From Bacillota bacterium (lineage in GTDB: Bacteria > Bacillota > Clostridia > Christensenellales > Aristaeellaceae): a stretch of 18,889 bases of DNA. The stretch lies in the NCBI GenBank assembly GCA_023402355.1, contig JAEXCG010000217.1, forward strand, positions 1 through 18,889. Reading direction: 5' to 3'. The notes below the pieces were generated by a model. That model was not told where the DNA came from. It ran no database searches and was given only the letters and a program-made list of their open reading frames with translations. A program made the translations under genes and the position numbers. Position 1 is the stretch's first letter; each line of letters begins with the position of its first letter. Below, piece by piece: positions 15,547 to 18,889 of this stretch.

Positions 15547-15899
15547 CTATTTCCCTTTGGTTTACGGTACATTCATGGATGCTCTTATCATCCCGGAAAC
15601 CCTTCAGGCGGGGCTGCCGCATGCCTCCGGCGCTGGTGCGTTCCATGTAAGTTACCGTACATACCCTCATCAGCCGGAACCATCTAGCCCCCTCCTGCGG
15701 CGGTATGCCGGAGGGCCCGCGGGCGGCTGTTGGAAAACCGGCTATCTTGCCCATGGTCACTCCGAGGGTGACATGCCCTCGATAGACGAGATTCCATGTA
15801 TCATATGGCGCGAAAATGAGCCACACTATCTATCCCCTACCTGTACTCACTCAATACGTGTACCCACTCAAAACATCCCGCACAGGTTTCTGACAGCGC
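15547..15899. other. Structured intergenic region without a convincing gene
   Basis: About 350 nt between the relaxase terminator and the GH3 terminator. It holds an imperfect inverted repeat built on TACGGTA...CATGG (15563-15578 and 15643-15659), a GC-rich hairpin-prone stretch (about 15690-15730), a small GAGGG/CCCTC hairpin near 15765-15781, and two tandem 17-nt copies of TGTACYCACTCAAWAC plus one base (15842-15858 and 15859-15875). A 98-codon minus-strand frame crosses part of it, but I see no ribosome site, domain or family resemblance. It is a reasonable place for a transfer origin or an old attachment or insertion junction, but neither is demonstrated. Confidence 0.5.
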
Positions 15900-15931
15900 A
15901 AAAGGGGAGTGAGGCGGTACGCCCCACTCCC
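15900..15931 (-). terminator. Terminator of the GH3 gene
   Basis: On the minus strand an 11-bp stem (GGGAGTGGGGC with GCCTCACTCCC, one G-U pair) with a 5-nt loop is followed by C and four T's. It begins about 18 nt after the GH3 stop codon and fits an intrinsic terminator with a short U tract. Confidence 0.8.
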
Positions 15932-15949
15932 TCTGATAGGTTGAATGGA

Positions 15950-18385
15950 TTACTCGGTGATGTTGATAACGCCGCTCTGATCACCAACGGTGAGCGTGTG
16001 CTCACCCACGGTGTCCAGCGTCACGTCCATCTCCACAACACGCCAGCTGCCGGCGGTCACAGTCATGATCTTCTCGGCCACAACCGTCTCGCCGTCCAGC
16101 ACCTGCACGGTGGTGATGCCATCAGCGCCGTTGTTGTTCAGCAGGCAGTACACGGTGAAGGGTTCGCCCGCCTTCGCAGCCTGGGAGCTGTACACCACCA
16201 TGGACTTGTTACCGGAAGAATCCTCTTCCTCCTGCTCGGTCTGTACGATGGGCAGGGTCAAGCAGCTGTACACGAAGTCAGGATTCTCGCCGTACTTCAT
16301 GCCGTAAAGCGCCTGCACCAGCGGATCGCCCCAGTTGTTGGGGGAGGCATGGTTCTCGGTATCTGCCATCATGGTCGCCTGAACCATCAGACGCACATAG
16401 GGAGAAGCGCCCTGATCGCCAGCCAGATCCTTCCACTGCGCCTGATCCTCAAAGGAGTCGCGGGCAATTTCCTTCACGATCACGCCGCCGGGAGCGACCG
16501 TGCCAAACAGCATGTCCGCATAGACCCAAGGAGCGGTGGTGCTCACGAAGCCCGCCTCGGAAGAGCCGTGGTCAGCCCCCTGGCTATAGCTCATGTAGAT
16601 GAGGGCATCGGCGTTTTCGATGGCGTACTGAGTCGGATCAGTCGTGTTGAGGGTCAGCACGATGGGCTTCTTATAATCATGCGCATCATCAATGAACAGC
16701 TCAGCTGCGTCGTTGACATCGCCGAAGTCACCGATTACCACATCAGCTTCTTCCATGTCCTCCACCACGGTGGCATAGTTCGCGATGTACTTTTTGTAGC
16801 CATCCATGGCCGCGGTGCTGCTTGCAGTCACATACACCTTGATGCCCTGCGTAAGGGGCAGGAGGTTGTCGTCATTCTTGACCAGCACGGCGGACTTCGC
16901 CTGAAGCTTTTCGGTCAGCTCGACTTCTTCGGGGCTGCGGGCAGCGCGAAGCTCCTCGTCGTTGGTGATCGCGGTGGGATTTGCAGCCCACTCGGCGCTG
17001 GCGCAAAGCGCGACGGCTTCATCCACATTCTTGTAGGGATCCTCGAACAGGCCCTTGGTGAACTTGAACCGCAGGATGCGGGTTGCCGCCTGATCCACAT
17101 TGGCCTTGTCCACTTCGCCGGAGGCCAGGCCGTCAATGATGGCATCGGGATAGTTGGAGGAGGGAGCGTTCTCCCAAGCGGAGTAGTCATGCACCATGGA
17201 GCCGGAGCCGAACATGTCGGTGCCGTTCGCCAGCGCGTCGTTGTACAGCCAAGCGATGGTCTGCTGACCAAGGTCAACGCCCTCGGCGGTGATGCCGGTC
17301 ATACGGCCGGGGTTGTTGGGGCCGCCGCCCAGCGCCCACCAGTCGGATACCACAACGCCTTGGAAGCCAAGCGTGTCGCGCAGGTAGCTCATGGTTTCTT
17401 TGTCCCACTTGACGTCGACGGTGTTGGTAATGCCGGTGCCGCCGCAGTTGGTCATGACCCACTCGGAGCCCGCCGACAGCGCGGCCTTCCAGCCGACCAT
17501 CCAGTTATCGAAGTTCTGGGCAACGGAGCGAGCCTTGCCGAAGGAGGAATCGCCGCCGCGTCCGATCCAGTGCTTGGTGCAGGAGGCAAGGCCGTTCTCT
17601 TCCAAGCCGCGGATCTCCTCATGCACAATGCTGGCGATCAACTCGGGATTCTCGCCGTACTGCGCACCGATCTCCTCGGCGTAGGGCTCGAAGGTCACAT
17701 GCACGCCGATGGCGGTCATGGCCTTGCCATAGAAGGAAGCCAGCTGATACGCCAGCTCGGGATCATTGGCCGTGCCGAATGCTTCGTGCGACTTGTCGAT
17801 GTAGCCGCCGAAGGAGTTGTACTCACGGTCGGAGGTGAACACCATCGGAACGCCCAGACGCTCGGCCTCCGCAGCAGCCTGCAGGTTATTGAGCGTGTTG
17901 GTGATGGTGATGGGCGTGCCGTTCAGGTTGAACAGCTGGCAGGTCAGGTTGTATTCCTTGACCATATCAACAGCGTCCACCAACTGCGTGTTCACGCAGA
18001 ACAACAGACCGACTTCCTCGGCGGGCGTCATCTGGGCGATCAGGTCGGCGATACGCGTATCGGTATCCAGACGCCAATCCTCATACGCGTCCAGCGCGCC
18101 GTTCTTGTTCAGATCCTTGAACTTCAGGCCATTCTGCTCCAGAATGGGCGTGACGCCCTCGATATAGGATAGGCGAATTTGCTCGCCCTCCGCCTCGATG
18201 ACGGCGTACTCGCAGTTCTTTTCGAGCACAGCCGCAGCTGCAGCTGCTTCTTCGCTGTTGGCCGATGCGTTCATCGCGTTTGCGGTATCCGCAGCCGTAG
18301 CAGGGACATCCGCCTCTTCCGCGAAGGCACCGCCGAGGCAGCTGAACAGCAGGACAGCAGCTAGCAATAGGGACAATTTCTTCAT
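15950..18385 (-). CDS. Secreted glycoside hydrolase family 3 protein (beta-glucosidase-like)
   Basis: An 811-residue exported GH3 enzyme. Residues 1-22 are a signal peptide ending AFA before EE; C16 in LFSC gives a weak alternative lipoprotein site. An alanine-rich linker follows (about 25-50), then an EF-hand-like DLNKNGALDAYEDW segment (91-104), common near the N-terminus of clostridial and Bacteroidetes GH3 proteins. The GH3 barrel carries KHW (271-273) and the nucleophile motif VVSDWW with D348. The second alpha/beta domain spans about 500-720, and the last ~75 residues look like an Ig/CARDB-type fold. It should hydrolyse beta-linked glycosides outside the cell; the substrate cannot be told. 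ATG 18385 has AAGGAAG 8 nt upstream and begins the signal peptide; the open frame to 18484 is rejected. It is probably cargo or flanking host DNA rather than a transfer gene. Confidence 0.94.
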   Translation of the reverse strand: MKKLSLLLAAVLLFSCLGGAFAEEADVPATAADTANAMNASANSEEAAAAAAVLEKNCEYAVIEAEGEQIRLSYIEGVTPILEQNGLKFKDLNKNGALDAYEDWRLDTDTRIADLIAQMTPAEEVGLLFCVNTQLVDAVDMVKEYNLTCQLFNLNGTPITITNTLNNLQAAAEAERLGVPMVFTSDREYNSFGGYIDKSHEAFGTANDPELAYQLASFYGKAMTAIGVHVTFEPYAEEIGAQYGENPELIASIVHEEIRGLEENGLASCTKHWIGRGGDSSFGKARSVAQNFDNWMVGWKAALSAGSEWVMTNCGGTGITNTVDVKWDKETMSYLRDTLGFQGVVVSDWWALGGGPNNPGRMTGITAEGVDLGQQTIAWLYNDALANGTDMFGSGSMVHDYSAWENAPSSNYPDAIIDGLASGEVDKANVDQAATRILRFKFTKGLFEDPYKNVDEAVALCASAEWAANPTAITNDEELRAARSPEEVELTEKLQAKSAVLVKNDDNLLPLTQGIKVYVTASSTAAMDGYKKYIANYATVVEDMEEADVVIGDFGDVNDAAELFIDDAHDYKKPIVLTLNTTDPTQYAIENADALIYMSYSQGADHGSSEAGFVSTTAPWVYADMLFGTVAPGGVIVKEIARDSFEDQAQWKDLAGDQGASPYVRLMVQATMMADTENHASPNNWGDPLVQALYGMKYGENPDFVYSCLTLPIVQTEQEEEDSSGNKSMVVYSSQAAKAGEPFTVYCLLNNNGADGITTVQVLDGETVVAEKIMTVTAGSWRVVEMDVTLDTVGEHTLTVGDQSGVINITE

Positions 18386-18546
18386 GGTTTTGTCTTCCTT
18401 TCTGTGTTTCGTGAGAAGTCTCTTTCCCATGTTTAAAACCATGATAACGTTTGACCCATGAAAAGAATAGAGAATTTCCAGCACAGGTATTTGTAAAATC
18501 TAACACAAGCAAGCGCCAGATCGTCCATCTGTATGGAGGTACAGCA

Positions 18547-18655
18547 AAACAGGGGCTGTCAGGCTAAGCCCCAAAAGGGAATTCAGGAAAAAGTGCGAAA
18601 AGGCACTAGCCAACTCGCACTTTTTGTTGTAATTTGAAACTGATAATGAAGCAAA
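18547..18655 (-). repeat. 109-nt two-hairpin repeat, right copy (inverted)
   Basis: The reverse complement of this stretch aligns with 24-132 without gaps at about 89% identity. Hairpin 1 pairs 18588-18599 with 18614-18625; hairpin 2 pairs 18552-18557 with 18567-18572 and has one more G-C pair than the left copy. Read on the minus strand it points towards the GH3 gene, whose start lies about 160 nt downstream, just as the left copy points towards topB. Hairpin 1 is followed on the minus strand by a shorter T tract than in the left copy, so termination may be weaker. Confidence 0.9.
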
Positions 18656-18889
18656 TACTAAACTGCATTCAAAAATTCAGCGTCAAAAAGATGGCGTAAT
18701 TATCCACCAGCTCAAGGCTTCGTAGCAACGTGAAAATCGAATCTTTCTTCCGGCGAATTCTACCTCTGTTTTTCTCAATAAAGCAATGGGGCTTATTAGG
18801 GTTAGCCTAATCGCCTTATTCTCCAACAAAACCTTCCTGAGAAAACGCAATAACTTAAAAAGAAACTGTCAAGCTAGAAAACGCTAGCT
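18656..18889. other. Non-coding right edge
   Basis: No convincing gene, tRNA or coding frame is seen in these 234 nt, which are more AT-rich than the rest of the window. There is a small hairpin ATTAGG-GTTAG-CCTAAT near 18796-18812 and, at the last bases, AGCTAG and CTAGCT (18872-18877, 18884-18889) separated by 6 nt. The latter may be cut by the window edge. Confidence 0.5.

Noticed and set aside
15530..15826. A 98-codon minus-strand open frame after the relaxase
   Set aside because: No ribosome site or recognisable domain; it overlaps the relaxase terminator and sits in hairpin-rich DNA. I keep it only as part of the unexplained intergenic region.
15842..15875. A CRISPR array
   Set aside because: Only two adjacent 17-nt copies without spacers, and no cas genes nearby.
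15557..18172. An 871-codon plus-strand open frame antisense to the GH3 gene
   Set aside because: It mirrors the GH3 codon bias. It has no recognisable domain, while the opposite strand has a signal peptide, ribosome site, GH3 motifs and a terminator.
18386..18484. Upstream extension of the GH3 protein
   Set aside because: It would place 33 extra residues before a normal signal peptide, and the ATG at 18385 has its own ribosome site.
18781..18820. A third degenerate copy of the 109-nt repeat near the right edge
   Set aside because: Only short pieces (GGGGCTTA, TTAGCCT) match, with an insertion between them and no hairpin 1.

Overview
The window looks like part of an integrative and conjugative element (ICE) or mobilizable transposon of the Tn1549/CTn type, from a fairly GC-rich Clostridia-type Firmicute (Bacillota), probably a gut bacterium. 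This rests on gene content and order (topB, YodL-like, TTRAP-like, a giant helicase/methylase, DUF3849, mobC, CD1845-like, relaxase) and on strong AGGAGG-like ribosome binding sites. No 16S rRNA gene or other taxonomic marker is present, so the host is an inference.

Layout. Positions 24-132 hold a 109-nt two-hairpin repeat. Positions 153-12585 form a tightly packed plus-strand block with 4-nt overlaps and short gaps: topoisomerase III, a YodL-domain protein, a TTRAP-like small protein, a 2701-residue ArdC-N/N6-methylase/SF2-helicase protein, a DUF3849 protein, the relaxosome protein MobC, and a CD1845-like membrane protein that appears frameshifted. A complete tnpV gene (3725-4075) is nested out of frame inside the giant gene. 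Positions 12736-14002 carry a minus-strand pair, a DUF1016/YhcG PD-(D/E)xK nuclease followed by a small zinc-ribbon protein, bounded by a bidirectional terminator and a candidate promoter. The relaxase gene (14086-15519) ends inside a terminator hairpin. About 350 nt of structured DNA without a convincing gene follows (15547-15899). A secreted glycoside hydrolase family 3 enzyme then lies on the minus strand (15950-18385), and a second copy of the 109-nt repeat sits upstream of it in inverted orientation (18547-18655).

How the parts fit. Relaxase plus MobC would nick the transfer origin and start strand transfer. TopB and the giant helicase/methylase would process or protect the transferred DNA. 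The small proteins are typical passengers of this ICE module with poorly known roles. The nuclease/zinc-ribbon pair and the GH3 enzyme look like cargo. No integrase, excisionase, VirB4/VirD4 or replication gene is visible, so the window is at most part of an element.

The most unusual features are: the 109-nt inverted repeat (about 89% identical, no gaps), whose two hairpins have complementary loops and which precedes a gene at each site; the tnpV gene encoded wholly within another reading frame of the giant gene; the frameshift in the CD1845-like gene; and the structured non-coding segment after the relaxase.
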